NCBI RefSeq assembly: GCF_030506205.2 | Contig: NC_133340.1 | Location: 32,895,293 to 32,959,292 of the forward strand | Reading direction: 5' to 3' | DNA length: 64,000 nucleotides | Origin: Paramisgurnus dabryanus | Taxonomy: Eukaryota > Chordata > Actinopteri > Cypriniformes > Cobitidae | Part shown: positions 22,409 through 35,130 of the stretch, piece after piece | Numbering within the stretch: position 1 is the stretch's first letter | Layout: the number at the start of each line of letters is the position of its first letter | Program-made: the position numbers and the translations under genes | The notes under the pieces: model-generated | Seen by the model: only the letters and a program-made list of their open reading frames with translations | Told to the model about the DNA's origin: nothing | Database searches by the model: none

Positions 22409-23041
22409 TTTAAATATTCACATTTACTTTTAATGCATTTAATAAATGCGCTTGCACAGTAAGAGAGGAGAATTTGAAAATCTAGCAATTTCATTTTTAC
22501 AAAATGGTGCAGTAGGATCTATAAAATGCACTGTACTTCAGTTCCCTACGATGTCATTTGCATTAAATCTTACCAGACTCTGTGGTAGTCTCAGGTTAAT
22601 TTATGGGTTGGAGAGCAGGTCAGTGAAATTATCTGTTAACCTGCAGTCAGGTTTGTCTGCAGTGCAGAATTGTATTGCTCATTGACAAAAATTATTTGTT
22701 ACTAAATAGCGCTAGTAAAGAGCTCTAGCATGAATTCATGTTACTCAGGACACAGTTTTTATGGACACGATGAGGTTTACATGTACACCGTCCGGCATAT
22801 TAAAAATATGAGTTGTTAAACCCATGTTGTTTTCCTCATGATTTACTGGAAGGTTTAACAGACCTCATTCTTCCCAGAAATAATCACATCTCTTGTATCT
22901 CTGATGTGTTTTATAGTCTTACTATGCAGGACATTTAAGACTTCAAATTGGCCATCAAATGTTGTTCGGATAAAATAATTGTTAGTATTGATTTACTATG
23001 ATAAGGACAGATTTTAACTGTTTGTGTGGGCTTTCATTTTC

Positions 23042-23834
23042 TTAAAGGGTCATTCCACTTAAAAAATTCTCATTTTTAGATCCCCTAGAGTTGAACATTT
23101 GATTCTTACCGTTTTGGAATCCATTCAGCTGATCTCCGGGTTTGTTGCTAGCACTTTTAGCATAGCTTAGCAAAATCCATTGAATCTGATTAGACCATTA
23201 GCATCACGTTAAAAAATAACCAACAAGTTTTGATATTTTTCCTTTTTTTAAACTTTACTTTTCTGTAGTTACATCGCGGACTAAAACCGACGGAAAATTT
23301 AAAGTTGCTATTTTCTAGGCAGATATGGCTAGGAACTATACTCTTATCCGGGCGTAATAATCAAGGTCTTTGCTGCTGTAACATGGCGGCAGCAGGCGTA
23401 GTGATATTACGCAGTGCCCGAAAATAGTCCCCTGCTATTGAAGGTAACCAAGGGGACTATTTTCGGGCAGTGAGTAATATGCCCAAATGTTATAGCAGCA
23501 AAGTCCTTGATTATTACGCCTGAATGAGAGTATAGTTCCTAGCCATACCTGCCTAGAAAATAAAATCTTTTAATTTTCTGTCAGTCTTAGTACACGATGT
23601 AACTACAGAAGAGTCAAGTTTTAAATAGGAAAAATATCGAAACTCTTTGGTTATTTTTTTGCGCGATGATAATGGTCTAATCAGATTCAATGGATTGTGC
23701 TAAGCTATGTTAAAAGTGCTAGCGCCAGACACGCAGATCAGCTGAATGGATTCCAAAAAGTAAGAATCAAATGTTTAACTATAGGGGAGCTGGGAAATGA
23801 GTATATTTGCAAAAAAAGTGGAATGACCCATTAA
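23042..23834. mobile_element. Large palindromic TTAA element (793 bases)
   Basis: TTAAAGGGTCATTCCACTT at the left is mirrored by AAGTGGAATGACCCATTAA at the right. The whole element folds on itself: CAGCTGATC, TTGCTAGCACTTTTAGC, AGGAACTATACTCTTAT and AGGGGACTATTTTCGGGC on one arm recur inverted on the other. The turn is near 23440. TTAA flanks both ends. Confidence 0.88.
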
Positions 23835-24294
23835 AGGCTTTCATACTGTTTCCACTTCAGTTGGATGTTCTTGAATTTGACTGAATATATTTGATTCTAC
23901 TAAATCAGTTCTTTCAATAAAACTGACTATTGTGATTTAGCAATTTAGTATTACATGAATGAGTTCAGTCATTGTGTGTGTTTTATCCTTTGCTGTGAAA
24001 TTAGGCCTGTTGAAGCCATCTGCGACCCTTCTGCTGAAAATAATTCACTGTCAATATTTGTTAACCTTGAGTTGTAGACAAAGACATACACCTTACTATT
24101 TACACACATACACTTCACCCACTTAGACTTAAGGGTCCTCGCCTAATAAATGATAATGTGTTAGTGGTGGTGCATCGATTGAAATTTTCTTTTAGTCTGT
24201 TAAGACATTTTAAAGAATTAGTATAAACACATTATAAATGTTAGAAATGTTACTACAATACTACATAGTATTGAATTGTGGAGGGTTTTTTATT

Positions 24295-24790
24295 TCAGTT
24301 TTCAGTATTTGGGCGGGGCTAAATGGTAATCCACTGATTGATCCACTGAGGATGGCCCCGCCCCCTAACACAACCACGAGCATCCATTCAGGTTATAGCT
24401 GTTTGTGAATGTTGAGAGAGACAGCAGCTTTCCCATGAGTGGGCGTGGCTTCAGCGCTGACAGTGGACCCCCCCCCAGCGTTTGAGAGCAGTAAATCCTT
24501 CCTGTTTTTCATAACTTATTTTATTTAATTGCCGTTTTTAATCTTTCCAATTTGGCTGTGGTGTCTCAAAGTAAGAACACATTTACTATCGGACTTTAAA
24601 GTGCAAGCGTTTTGGTGTGGTGTGCCGAGTCTGAGCAGAGTAGGAGATGTACACGAAGCCCTACAGTATATAAACCAGAACAGACACGCAAGTCTGTTCA
24701 AAGTGTTTCTTGGATTCAGTTCAGTGAACCATGAAGATAAAACTTTGGAGACAACTGCTGTCTCTGTTAATTAGAGTTTCATATTTAATC
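24295..24790. other. GC-rich intronic stretch, probably repeat-derived
   Basis: Contains GGGCGGGGCTAAATGG, an inverse GGCCCCGCCCCC and GAGTGGGCGTGGCTTCAGCG, phrases typical of cyprinid dispersed repeats. A (C)9 run lies at about 24469. No termini could be fixed. The 81-residue open frame has no recognisable domain. Confidence 0.35.
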
Positions 24791-25074
24791 ATGGTTAATA
24801 GTTTCAGCAGATGTGAGTAAAGTTTTTAATTAGACCTGCTGTTAATACTTTGCTGTGCTTGTATTTAGTTACTGTAATTTAGTGATGTTAGGAAACATTC
24901 TCAGGGGATGTAAATAAGAAACGACTTAATGTTTTTATTCAAATCAGTTCACGTTTTGCCAAGTGGTGTATGAGTCATTGCATCAGTTGTACATTACCAT
25001 TTGTTTATTCAACTTTTTTTAAAGCTTTCCTAACTAAAACAAATTTTGTTTTACTGAATTTACTGAATCACGTG

Positions 25075-25428
25075 AGTTCAAGATGGCATTGTTACCGGAA
25101 GCTAGTTATTATAGTTAATAAAGTTCAAAATATGGATTTTTTCTTACAATATTGCTTCGATAACCCGCAAAGACATTTATTAACCCATTGGAGCCGTGTG
25201 GATTACTTCTGTGAAGGATGAATGCACTTTTTTGGGCTTCAAAGTCAAAAATTGTTCCCTGATCCCTGTTTGATCCCATTACAAGCTTGGAAAAGCAAGG
25301 ACATTTACTAAAATAACTCCAAAATGTGTTCGTCTGAAAAATTATGGAAATATTTATTTTGCATTGATTGACGTTGAGTAAATCATGGGGTAATTTTGAT
25401 ATTTGGCTCGAGTATCGCTTTAACAAGT
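25075..25428. mobile_element. Partial copy of TTAA family 1 (right half)
   Basis: AAGATGGCATTGTTACCGGA through GTGTTCGTCTGAAAAATTAT and GTTGAGTAAATCATGGGGT parallels 14110-14435. It ends CGCTTTAAC, a decayed TTAA end. Confidence 0.75.
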
Positions 25429-25485
25429 GTCATTGATTTGTCGCATGATGCACACCAGTAATGTTTTTACATGGCATGTTTGTCA

Positions 25486-25762
25486 TAACTAATTGGCTTT
25501 ATGCCCAGCTGCACCACTTCCTGAACTTCAGCCAGCTCCTTGTTTTCTGTCTGCCATTATTGGACAAACTGATTAATCCAGGTGTGTCTGATTATTGTTG
25601 TTGCGACTACTGAGGTCAGGCGCACCAGGATTAATTAGTTTGTTTGTGACTACTGAGGTCAGGCACACCTGGATTAATTAGTTTGTCCAATAATGGCAGA
25701 CAGGAAACAAGGAGCTGACTGAAATTCAGGAAGTAGCTGGGCATAAAGCCTATTAACTATAA
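25486..25762. repeat. Hairpin MITE with internal direct duplication
   Basis: Arms: GGCTTTATGCCCAGCT, GCCATTATTGGACAAACT and GATTAATCCAGGTGTG on the left recur inverted on the right. Between them GACTACTGAGGTCAGGC is directly repeated with period about 50 bases. Confidence 0.8.
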
Positions 25763-25888
25763 CTAAGGCCTATTCCTGGATTAATCTAAAACCTGTCATT
25801 CAGAAAAGTAATGTCCTGCATCTTTACAACAAGTGCACAATTTGAAGTATCGTTTATGTAAGTAGCACAAACTGTGTGGGTGACTTTT

Positions 25889-26246
25889 AGGGGTGTGAAC
25901 ACCAAGGCGTTTACGTCGTTGGCCGGCATATGTTTTTAATTGTTTCCATTGGAAGCACTGCGCTTTTCAAAAACTGCAGCTGACAGGTTTTTTTTGTACT
26001 GAGCGAGAATAAATTTTTTTTAACGCTCCGCTCATCAATGTCACTTTTCATTTGGCCGTCCAATCACAGTGCAGGAGGGGCGGGACAGATATCCCAACAA
26101 CCAAATGACGCATCATTCAACAAGTGATAAGCAAAGCAGATGTATCATAGCAACCAAAGCGCTCCGCTGAAAAAAAGCTGGCAAGCACCAACAGTTGGCA
26201 TCCGCCTGACATTTTCAGCCGTGTTTAAACGCTTTGGCCTGTGCAT
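25889..26246. mobile_element. Harbinger-like MITE (probable)
   Basis: Starts AGGGGTGTGAACACCAAGGC and ends with CGTGTTTAAACGCTTTGGCC; CAAGGCGTTTA and CAAAGCGTTTA are the inverted ends. The interior has the GGCCGTCCAATCACAGTGC phrase common in such fish elements. No clear target duplication. Confidence 0.5.
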
Positions 26247-26319
26247 GATATTAAGAAACTTTGTTACTAAACCTTGTTTGTAAGGAAGTCAATTGAATGT
26301 TATAGGTATTTATTTCCTA

Positions 26320-26456
26320 AAGTTCAAGTGGTGGATAATTGCGTTAGTATTGCAAAGGTCACGGAATCGATTCCCAGGGAACACACATCTTGATAAACTA
26401 TATAACTTTATTGGACTTGCAAATCGCTTTGAATAAAAATGTGTGCCAAATGTATT
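26320..26456 (+). mobile_element. Degenerate tRNA-derived SINE
   Basis: Box B-like GGAATCGATTCCCAGGGAAC at about 26365 and a tail AAATCGCTTTGAATAAAAAT. Same family as 20965-21088, more decayed at box A. Confidence 0.7.
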
Positions 26457-27359
26457 TTTGTGCAAAATATTTTTCTGCCTTAGTAGCATTGGCAGTAACT
26501 TAAGATAGTAACCGAATCTAAGGCCAAATTTGACCCCGCTTTTAATTCTAATCGTGCCTGAGTCCTAAAGATAAACCAGTTTGTATCGATCAAGAAAATA
26601 GGGAGTATCCTCTTAAGTGTTTGCGTAGACTCAAATCTAAATTGCTTATAAAATTAGATTGTGTTCCTAGTAGTAGACAGCAACAATCAGTATCAGCTGC
26701 TTACTGCAAATTTGTGTTTTATTTAAAAAGGAGGCCGAAGCATGTGACTGCATGATTTGGGGTCCGGGATTATTCATTTGTCCAGGGGATCATGTGGAAA
26801 TAATTGTCAATAAACAAAAATACTTGTGAATAATGCATTTCTGTTTTTAAATGTTAATTTGTCCTTTTACGTGATAACTTGCGATGATCATTCTTTCTGT
26901 CAAAAAAAGATTAAAACATCAGATTTGGGTTTTTATAGCAAAGTAATATTTTGTCTACTTTAAGAGAATCCAGAGGTAAAACATGATCTTTACATGAACG
27001 AATAAAGTGTTAACAAAAATGCCATGAAGCTTAGTTACCAAATAGATAGTTATCGGCTTATAAATACCATGTTTCAACCTCATCAATAACTGCATTTACA
27101 AAATGACACACACATCAAATAAATGCACACTCATAATTTTGCATGCTTAATTTTAACCCACTAGTAATTCTTCAGACAAACCCACTGCTAATAAATCCAA
27201 AACAAGACCGGTAAATAATTGCAAACTTTCTGTTTGAGCTTACTTGCATCTTGCAGTTTAATTTTAGCCATGTCCGGCGTTTATCTACAACACAGCCGCC
27301 ACCTATAGAGGCATCCTCTTTATCTCCCAGCAGTGTTTCCCAGCTCTCTTACCATTCTC

Positions 27360-27620
27360 TCTTATCACCTCTTAACTCACTTTCGGTTATTGTCAGACCA
27401 GGCCGGTCGCCGTGATTGGTGCCCTCAGCTCTGTCTTCGGCTCCTGGGGTAATCAGACGCGAAACCAATCAGACGTTTTCCCCGCTGAGCTCGACTCGAC
27501 GGGGAGCCGGGCAGAGAAAATACTCAATCAATGGTCACAATTAAATGAGAAATAATTAAAGGAGGAAAACATGAGACGATGGAGAAACTTCCCATCGCAA
27601 TACTTGCTTGTTTTTGCTCT
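27360..27620. promoter_or_regulatory. Candidate intronic enhancer / conserved non-coding element
   Basis: A repeat-free, higher-GC island in AT-rich intron. It ends in a cluster of homeodomain-type sites: CAATCAATGG, AATTAAATGAG and AATAATTAAAGG. It also has two CCAAT-like words (CCAATCAG). No exon-like frame. Function is inferred only from this texture. Confidence 0.3.
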
Positions 27621-28814
27621 CCCACTTTGCAACTTCCGCAAGGTAGCGCCCGGTTTGTTACGTCTGTATTTTTAGCGAAAGGTCACTGCTATTATTTTGA
27701 AGTTTGTTTTCGTGAGAAATCACACCCACGGGTTGTCTGATGCTTGGTCGCAGAGAGTTGAGTAAAGTTATCAGGTTCAATCCGATTGGCTATAACAAAC
27801 GCATTCAGTCACCTATGGCCAGGTAACCTTAGCAAACACATTGCAATGCTTTTCAAACATCCCAAAACACTTTAGCATCATTGCAGCATGCTTGGCAAAT
27901 CTAGGACTGTATTGCATTTACATTTGTCACAAACAACATAGCAACAGCATGGTCTGATCCATCAAAGGAAACCTTTGAAATGTATGTGGCCTCTCATCTT
28001 TGCTGTAATTAGTATCTCTGTGCTTTGATGGTGGGAGATTTTGTTAGTAATGTACCTGGCTTCTATTTTCAGGTTATATTAGATTAATTTCACCCTCTAC
28101 CATTTTGTCCTACAGGATTCACCTTCAAAGTCCAGGAAGCATGTCTGCGCTTGCAATATTTAAGCCACAATGTCTGTCTCTATTCAGTTCCTGACAACAG
28201 GAACTGAATGGATCTGAAAGAGCTCAATTCTGTGTAGTGTGCTTATAATTTTACTGGACAGCCTATTGCCAGGGCCTGGCGGGCACCGGAGTCATTGTAA
28301 AGCTTTTACAAAACCTTTTTTGTTTATAACAGAGTTTAGGATAAGAGCATGTCGGTCTTGAGAGCTCTCTCTATCTCTCTCTCTCTCGTATTTATAGCAG
28401 AAATATGGGGTTTTGGCGAGCCCGATTTGAAAGACTCCTGAAAGACATTTTGGCTTGTCTAGTTCATGCAAGAGCACGTACTGTGCCAGGGCCCGGTGGC
28501 CCAATAAATTAAAGCCTAATGTAAGTAATTTTGTTAGTATAGATGTTTAGGGTCACTTATACTGTATACTGTCATATTCCTTTTAATATGATAGGATATG
28601 GAGGTGTGAATTGTTTGGACCCTCATGATTTGATTCAGAATCAATTCTTAGGTCCCGATTCGATTCAAAATGTATTCTCTGCATACTAATCAGCATATTT
28701 GTGATGTCATCGCATTTTCCCTCAAAGTGAGACTTGCTGCTAGTTTCTGAACTGTCATATGCTGTATTTTAATAGTGTTGTTGACAGCTCTGACCTGTTT
28801 TCATAATTTTAAGC

Positions 28815-29862
28815 TAAAGGTCGACCGATTTATCGGCCAATTTTTGGCATCTTTAAAAAATTCGGCTTTGGCCGATTTTGCTGCAAAATTAGGCTGATTA
28901 ATAGGCAGGCGCATCTGCGGGCACCTAAGCGTTGTTGTAGAACTCGTCCCGTTCATGTGCAGCCATGCCTTGTTCACAAACAGCTTTAGTAAACGTTGGC
29001 GGGATCGCGCGAATTAAGCAGCCAGTACAACAGCGGGGGGCTTATGTCTCGCGGTGCACTGTCCGTGCAAAGATTAGGCTCAATTCATGTGATTAATGAG
29101 TGATGATTTTTGTTCGCGTGACAGAGAGAGCAGAGCCGCGCGAGCACGGAAGACACCTGCTTTTATTACTCAAAACAAAACTGACTCGATGGCGAAAGGT
29201 CGGAAGACCAAATCATATCCACCGAGGAAATGTTTTTCGTGTTGTTACAGTAAGACTTTGTTTACAGTTTTGCGCTGCTCAGCCTGGATTAGAACACAGC
29301 GCATCCGATTCACGAACTGACTCGTTTGAACGGATTCATTTGAATGAACGGTTGAAACAACAGATCTGTCCCAACACTAAAGTCACAAGACGTCACTGTC
29401 TTATAGCGCCTCAGAAATGAGAATGTAAATGTGTTTAGAAAGATTTGCCCTAAATAACAGTCTCAACTAAAAAAACATAGACATTTACTATGTTAACTTT
29501 ATTATGAATAAATCATTTATCAGGTCTACCAAATAAGGATTTTATCCTACAAAGCAATAAAAGCCATGGTAAAAAACTGATCAAAGATGATGACAGCAGA
29601 GTGTCGGATAATATCTGTGTCTGATAAATGCATGGTGCAGAGGAGGTTGTAAAACTCTTCAGAAAGACCAGTCATCATTTTTTTAAATACTTTGACTTAA
29701 ATAGTGACATTTTTACATTTAAAATATCTGCTAATGATGAGAACATTTTGATTATTATGTACATACCTGTATAGAAAATCGGCCAAACACATCGGCCATC
29801 GGCTGCCCTGATTTCTAAAAATCTGCATCGGCCAGAGAAAAAGCCATATCGGTCGACCTCTA
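28815..29862. mobile_element. hAT-type element (1,048 bases)
   Basis: Termini TAAAGGTCGACCGAT and, inverted, TAGAGGTCGACCGAT. The flanks TTTTAAGC (28807-28814) and TTTCAAGC (29863-29870) match at 7 of 8 bases, fitting an aged hAT duplication. Repeated TCGGCC words near both ends are subterminal motifs. The 74- and 106-residue frames inside have no recognisable transposase motif. Confidence 0.85.
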
Positions 29863-29959
29863 TTTCAAGCATCCATGTAGCCTATATATCAGCTCCATAC
29901 ATTTAATTACCGTGTTATTACTGACTGTTTAACCTCTATCTACTTCAACCTTTTCCGCA

Positions 29960-30180
29960 ACCTTAAAGGTAAGGATGACGTGGATTCCGTCTCTGATAAG
30001 CTCCATGGTAACAGCAGGCCCGCTTTGATTGTCAACGTCGGTACGGCAGGTGTCTCCGCGTGTTTTAATCAACGTTCTGGCATTTCCTCTCGTCCAATCA
30101 GGGCTTGATTACACCTTCTGATCGACTGGCTGATTAATCTCGCTGATGAGCTAATAAAGAGAGAAATCAAGAATATGTTT
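29960..30180. promoter_or_regulatory. Candidate intronic conserved non-coding element
   Basis: Repeat-free block with TGATTAATCTCGCTGATGAG, GAGCTAATAAAG, CCAATCAGG and a CACGT-free GC-rich centre. Resembles developmental enhancers by motif density. Untested. Confidence 0.25.
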
Positions 30181-30348
30181 GTGTGTGTGTGGTGAAACTC
30201 TAGGGAACGAGTTACCAAGTTAAATGCTCTAATTTATGAAAATAGGTAGTAATGGAAAATCTTGTCTAGGGCTAAAAGTCAAAGTCACACAGGCAGCTGT
30301 TTTTAGTACGAGTTGCATTTGCAAGTATAGCTGTATAGATGTGCCTAC

Positions 30349-31112
30349 ACTGTAAGCCCATACAGGTTAGTTGAACTTAAAACATTTACGGAAACTCGTT
30401 GCTCTAAAAAAGTTGATTTTGCCTGGTTGAAATAACAATTAATTTTAAGTTTAATGTACTTAATGTTTTAATTTCTTCCAATATTCCTGCACTCTTAACC
30501 CAGTTTAGATGACATTACTAGAAATGTGTGAGGAAACTTGTTGCATAAAAGTTTAGTTTTTATCACTTTGTATTACTTTTGATGTTATAAATGGTATTAT
30601 AACAAAAATTAATGACTGATTTTAAGTCAATCATTGAATAAACGTGATTCTCCACAGAAACGCACAAAAATGTGTTTAACATACATTGTAAGTACAGTGG
30701 AGAGAAATACAATAAAATGTTTTGAACAGGTTTCATGTACGGAAACACTGATCACCTGAACGGTGACTTCAAAAAATTATATTTTACAACAAAACAACAT
30801 CAATAATATAAGAGCTTGAACCTATATGACATTTTATTAACAAATATTTGAATAGAGAAAGTTCTTATCAGTTTGTAATTTGTGAAAAAGCAGAAAATAA
30901 TCAAAATAGTCAAGCGCAAAGGATTATGGGTATTCCTCACAACATGAAATAATAATTTTAAGTTCATTTTACTTGAATGTTTTAGTTTAATAGATTTTGT
31001 AAGGTTAACAGTTAAATCAACAAATCAATTTAAGCTTTGGCTTCAAAACAGAAAATATTAATTATTTTTCCTTGATTCTTTGAGTAAAGACAATTTCTGG
31101 GTTAACAGTGTA
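30349..31112. mobile_element. Probable DNA element with CACTGTAA-type ends
   Basis: TACACTGTAAGCCCA at the left and GGGTTAACAGTGTAA at the right give short inverted ends of about 10 bases. The interior shows AAAGTTGATTTTGCC and weakly mirrored AT-rich arms. Target duplication not identified. Confidence 0.45.
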
Positions 31113-31729
31113 ACCTTAAGTATTACCTAGTAATGGTGATTTGGACATGTAAGCAACCACCCGGGCAATAAAATGTTGTTTTGTTGGAATTGATTTTTTA
31201 ACCTGCTGTCTGCATCTTTTACTAATGAGAGTCTGAACTCAAAGTTTGAAGTCTACATGCTTAAACCATTTATTGGAATTTGCAGAACTCACAGTAGATG
31301 AAATTGCTTTTTCGAAGCCTTGGCTACAGAAATCATTTTACAATTTTATTCAACTTTGATTGCAAATACTACGTGATTTTGTTAATCTTATTCTTGCCCT
31401 CGCTGAAACATTTGAAACAATCAAATTTGCAACCCAAAACCAATCTATGCTTGCTCAACTGCCGAAGGTCTCTCCAAATTTTACTCTTGTAGGATTGTCG
31501 TTTTTTTAATGTTTATATGTCAGCACACAATCTTTTGTAATTTTACTATCGTTAAGTATGCTGTTTGCAAAGCTCAAACATTGTTTTGCACCATGAATAC
31601 ATTTTGTCTGACATTTACCCTTCAACCATTTCATCCTACATCTCCGCTTGACTTTAATCTCTTGACGATTGAGGCTTTTTCGATACTTTCCAGCAAGCTT
31701 TTATGACCGCGCAGCCCCCGTACACATTA

Positions 31730-32200
31730 GTGAAGCTTTTATGAGTTTTTTAATTAAGCGTTGAAGTAGATGTTCTGAATTCATGAATGAGGATGAGTCT
31801 GGACTGTTGGGTAGATTGAGTTTAAGTAAATATTACATTCACATCTGCATGGCCAATGTAGCCACCTGTTGCTTTTTTCTTTTAATCTCATCCATGTGGA
31901 GCGTGCATATAAATTACAGCTGAACATTCAGAGCACACATGCAATGCAATTCACGCCTTGTGGCTGTGAGTAAACATGAATGCAATGAGTGGATGGAGCT
32001 TTGATTTGATTTGATCCAGAGATTGCATCGTCTGCTTAAGAATGAGTGCCAAAACATGAAGACGTCGTCTCTGTTCATCACATCTGTTTCGCTGGGAGGG
32101 TTTGAGTGCTATTGCGAGTGACATCCTATGCCAGACCTTCCAGCTCGCTTTTATTCCTCCTAGATCCCGCACGGCTCATAAAGCATATGTCAGCCATCGT
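31730..32200. promoter_or_regulatory. Candidate intronic conserved non-coding element
   Basis: Repeat-free sequence with TTTTTTAATTAAGCG, GCATATAAATTACAGC, CACGCCTTGTGGCTGTG and GTGAGTAAACATGAATG. The mix of homeobox, RUNX-like (TGTGGC) and forkhead-like (GTAAACA) words is enhancer-like. Untested. Confidence 0.25.
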
Positions 32201-32559
32201 GTAAGCCTGTCATGACAGCAGCCGATGATTGTCGTGGGGAAAGAGGTTTTGTAAGGACAGAGCTTTTTGTAACGATAAATTTTAATTCGGTTGTGCTGCG
32301 GTTACAGAAACAGGCAGGAGGGCATTTTATGAATGTAATGAGTAAGAAATTAGAATACTGGGGAAAACAATCAGTTTCATATAATGATGCTGCAGCCACA
32401 ATCTGTTTCAATTTGTTCCAGGTGGTGGCAAAGGTTTGCTATGCGGATGCTTTAGTGTTTTATGCATGTTTTTTTATTTAACCCTTTAGTGATTAAGAGA
32501 AAGTCGTACGTCTGATTCAACACAGTCTTGTAGCATTTCATTTGCATTTTACAAAGTGG

Positions 32560-32866
32560 TTAAAGGGATTGTTTACCCAAAAATGAAAATTCTGGCATCG
32601 TTTTCTCATCCTCATGTTGTTCTAAACCTGTATGATTTTTTTTCTGATGAACACAGAAGATATTTTGATAAATGAAGGCACAAGGCTGATTGTAACCATT
32701 GATTTCTATAGTAGAAAAAACAAATACGATGGAATTTAAGGGGTACCATCAACTGTGTCCTTACCATTCATCCATACTATTTGTTTTCCTACTATGAAAT
32801 TTAGTGGTTACAATCAGCTGTGTGCTTATCATCGCAATTTTCATTTTTGGGGGAACTATCCCTTTA
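32560..32866. mobile_element. Angel-type TTAA MITE (307 bases)
   Basis: TTAAAGGGATTGTTTACCCA with AAAAATGAAAATTCTGGCAT at the left, and the inverse (AATTTTCATTTTTGG, CTATCCCTTTAA) at the right. This is the well-known cyprinid Angel element; TTAA flanks both ends. Internal arms around GATTGTAACCA are also mirrored. Confidence 0.9.
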
Positions 32867-32894
32867 ATTTATTTGCTTTCACCTTACAAATTTG

Positions 32895-32975
32895 TATTTT
32901 GCCCCCGAGGGTTAAAGATGCATTGTCTTACTTTTAGAAGGATCTCTTGACAAAGACAATATAATATACGTAAGG
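32895..32975 (+). repeat. Fragment of the repeat family also at 34845-35130 and 56385-56710
   Basis: TTTTAGAAGGATCTCTTGAC matches TTTTAGAAGGACCTCTTGAC at 56388-56407. The fragment ends soon after. Confidence 0.6.
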
Positions 32976-33286
32976 AAAAATTAACGATGGGCTGTTGAAT
33001 TATTAGAAAAATAATGCACACCCGAGGTGGTGATGCGGCTACGACGTATTATTCGAGTCAATTATTCCGCTTATACTTCGGTTACCACACCCCAAGACAT
33101 CGATTACCTTATATATTGAAAGGGATTCATTCGTTTTTTGTACTTAAATCGCTATTGAGAGTAGGACTGTGTCTTCCGCGTCTCATCCAACGTCTCTTTT
33201 GCTTGATCCAAAATGTCATTTTAAAGCTGGCAATGGAGGCTTGAGCTTTTGATAGCATTCTAATACAATTATTAATGAAGTTATTA

Positions 33287-33345
33287 GAAAGAGAGCGAGA
33301 GACACAGAGAGAGAAAAAAGAAAGAGAGAGAGGGCGAGAGAGATT
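33287..33345. repeat. (GA)n-rich purine tract
   Basis: AGAGAG/GAAAAAAG-type purine run immediately before the transposon at 33346. Confidence 0.85.
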
Positions 33346-34586
33346 AGGCTCTATCTTACACCCGGCGCAATGCAGCGCAATGCGCAACGCAAGTGTCTTT
33401 TGATAGTTTCCACCCTGCCCAATTATCATTTTCACGTTTAGCGCCACGTTGTTTATATAGCAAATGCATTTGTGCCCCCTTTTGCGCCCATGGGCGTTCT
33501 GGTCTGAAAATGATGTGTGTTCAGGGGCATTGTTAGCGCGTTGCTATTTTGAGGCAACTAAAATAGACTACGCCATTGACCAACAAAAACCTAGTCTAAA
33601 GTCAATGGCGCAATATGTTTTTTGTTATTTAAAGAGCGCATTAGTAATATACGCCTATAAACGGGACATACGGGACGACAACGCGGGTTTGCTTATCACA
33701 TACATGAATGGCAGCAGCACAAAAACGCTTTTAAATAAGAAAGATTAAAGGATTGAATGTAAAAGATTATTATTGAGTCTCTTGGACATAAATGAGGACA
33801 GATTATGAGATATTAGATGGCGCAAAGAGCTGCTTCACCTGCAGCCTGGTAAGTAAATAAATGCTTTGCTTTAAACAAATGCATCTGTTTTTAAATGTTT
33901 TTTTTTTTTAAATGCAACCTCACGGATTTATTGTATATGATGATTCTGTACCTGTGGATATGCTGAGATGAGAAACATTTTTAAGTAATGCTTAAAAAAA
34001 ACTCATGACGCTGTCCAAGTGCTGAAACGTGCTGAGAGCCGTTTGTAAATTCTTTATCTCCTGTTTGTTACAAATAAAGTATTTTTAGAGTACAAACCTT
34101 TTCTTACTTGTAAATAATTTTTTGATGATATTGGATAGCCGTACATTTAAAGCAATTTAAAGCCTGCTTTTTTACTTCCATGACTAAAAGAAAACAGGTT
34201 TTAAAGGTTTTAATAAAAACTAACAATTTCAATGCACGTGAAAAACAACACAATTATTTAACATTAATCTTAAACTGGGGATCTTCTTCCTCTACTTAGT
34301 TTTTAGGTTTACAAAGTCCGTCATTTAAATAGATATTAGACATAGCGCCAGCGCAACTTGCTTTTAAAGGGGATGAGAGCCGAGACTCTCATTGATTTAT
34401 TGCACATTACGCCCAAAATACTCCCATTACTCATTAAAAAAGAAGGACCAACCCTTTTCGACCATGCGCTTGGCGCACAAACCATTTTTCCTGTTGTTGA
34501 ATTAGCAAAAGTGGATTCGGACACGCCCATTGAGACGTTGCGCTGTGCTCTTTAGACAATGCGCTTAGATCGTTAAAATAGAGCCC
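33346..34586. mobile_element. DNA transposon, second copy of the GGGCCCTAT family
   Basis: Ends AGGCTCTATCTTACACCCGG and, inverted, GGGCTCTATTTTAACGATC, like the element at 9497-11445. Shares its GGCGCAATG/TTGCGC interior style and the phrase GTCAATGGCGCAA. No convincing target duplication, so it is older or in unstable sequence. No transposase motif. Confidence 0.7.
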
Positions 34587-34844
34587 ATTGTGTGAATGAG
34601 GCTACCTCTGTGCGTCTGTTATTGCTTTGGAAAACTGTCTGTCATGTTGTTTTTGTTAGTCTGTTATTACAGTTTACTATGCAAAGTGATATGGAACTGT
34701 AATGCGGTCAAGAGAGCTGCCTGGGACTTCGTTCGCCATGCGTTTTCCAAGAAATATTGCACAACATTGAATGTTCATCGTCCAATCAGATTCAAGCATT
34801 CAACTAACCCGTAGTATAAATAACTATATATTATCAGTGGTGTG

Positions 34845-35130
34845 TAAAGGCTTTACAAAATGAAGTGTATTGCTTTCATTACCTTAGAAATGAGCCGATT
34901 TTATCTACATACAACACGTGGGTCCCCATATGGAAATCGGCATTTCGCGCCGCCATGTTTCTACAGTAGCCCTAAATGGACAAACGGTTTTGAAGAGCAA
35001 TACGTTGTCTCAGACAATGAGGTGTTTGTCCTGTGGCGGCTACTGTAGCTTCTCTATGCGTTTTGAAAGGGAGGGGTTCACAATCTCACCACTAAATGCC
35101 ACTAATACGGTAATCTACACAGTAGACGTT
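34845..35130 (+). repeat. Dispersed repeat, same family as 56385-56710
   Basis: TTTCATTACCTTAGAAATGA, CTACATACA, GTTTGTCCTGTGGCGGCTAC and CAATCTCACCACTAAATGCC occur in the same order at 56480-56690. Terminal structure not resolved. Confidence 0.7.

Noticed and set aside
25115..25426. 103-residue minus-strand frame
   Set aside because: Coincides with a partial TTAA family 1 element.
29096..29420. 74- and 106-residue frames inside the hAT at 28815-29862
   Set aside because: No BED finger or catalytic motif; basic composition only.
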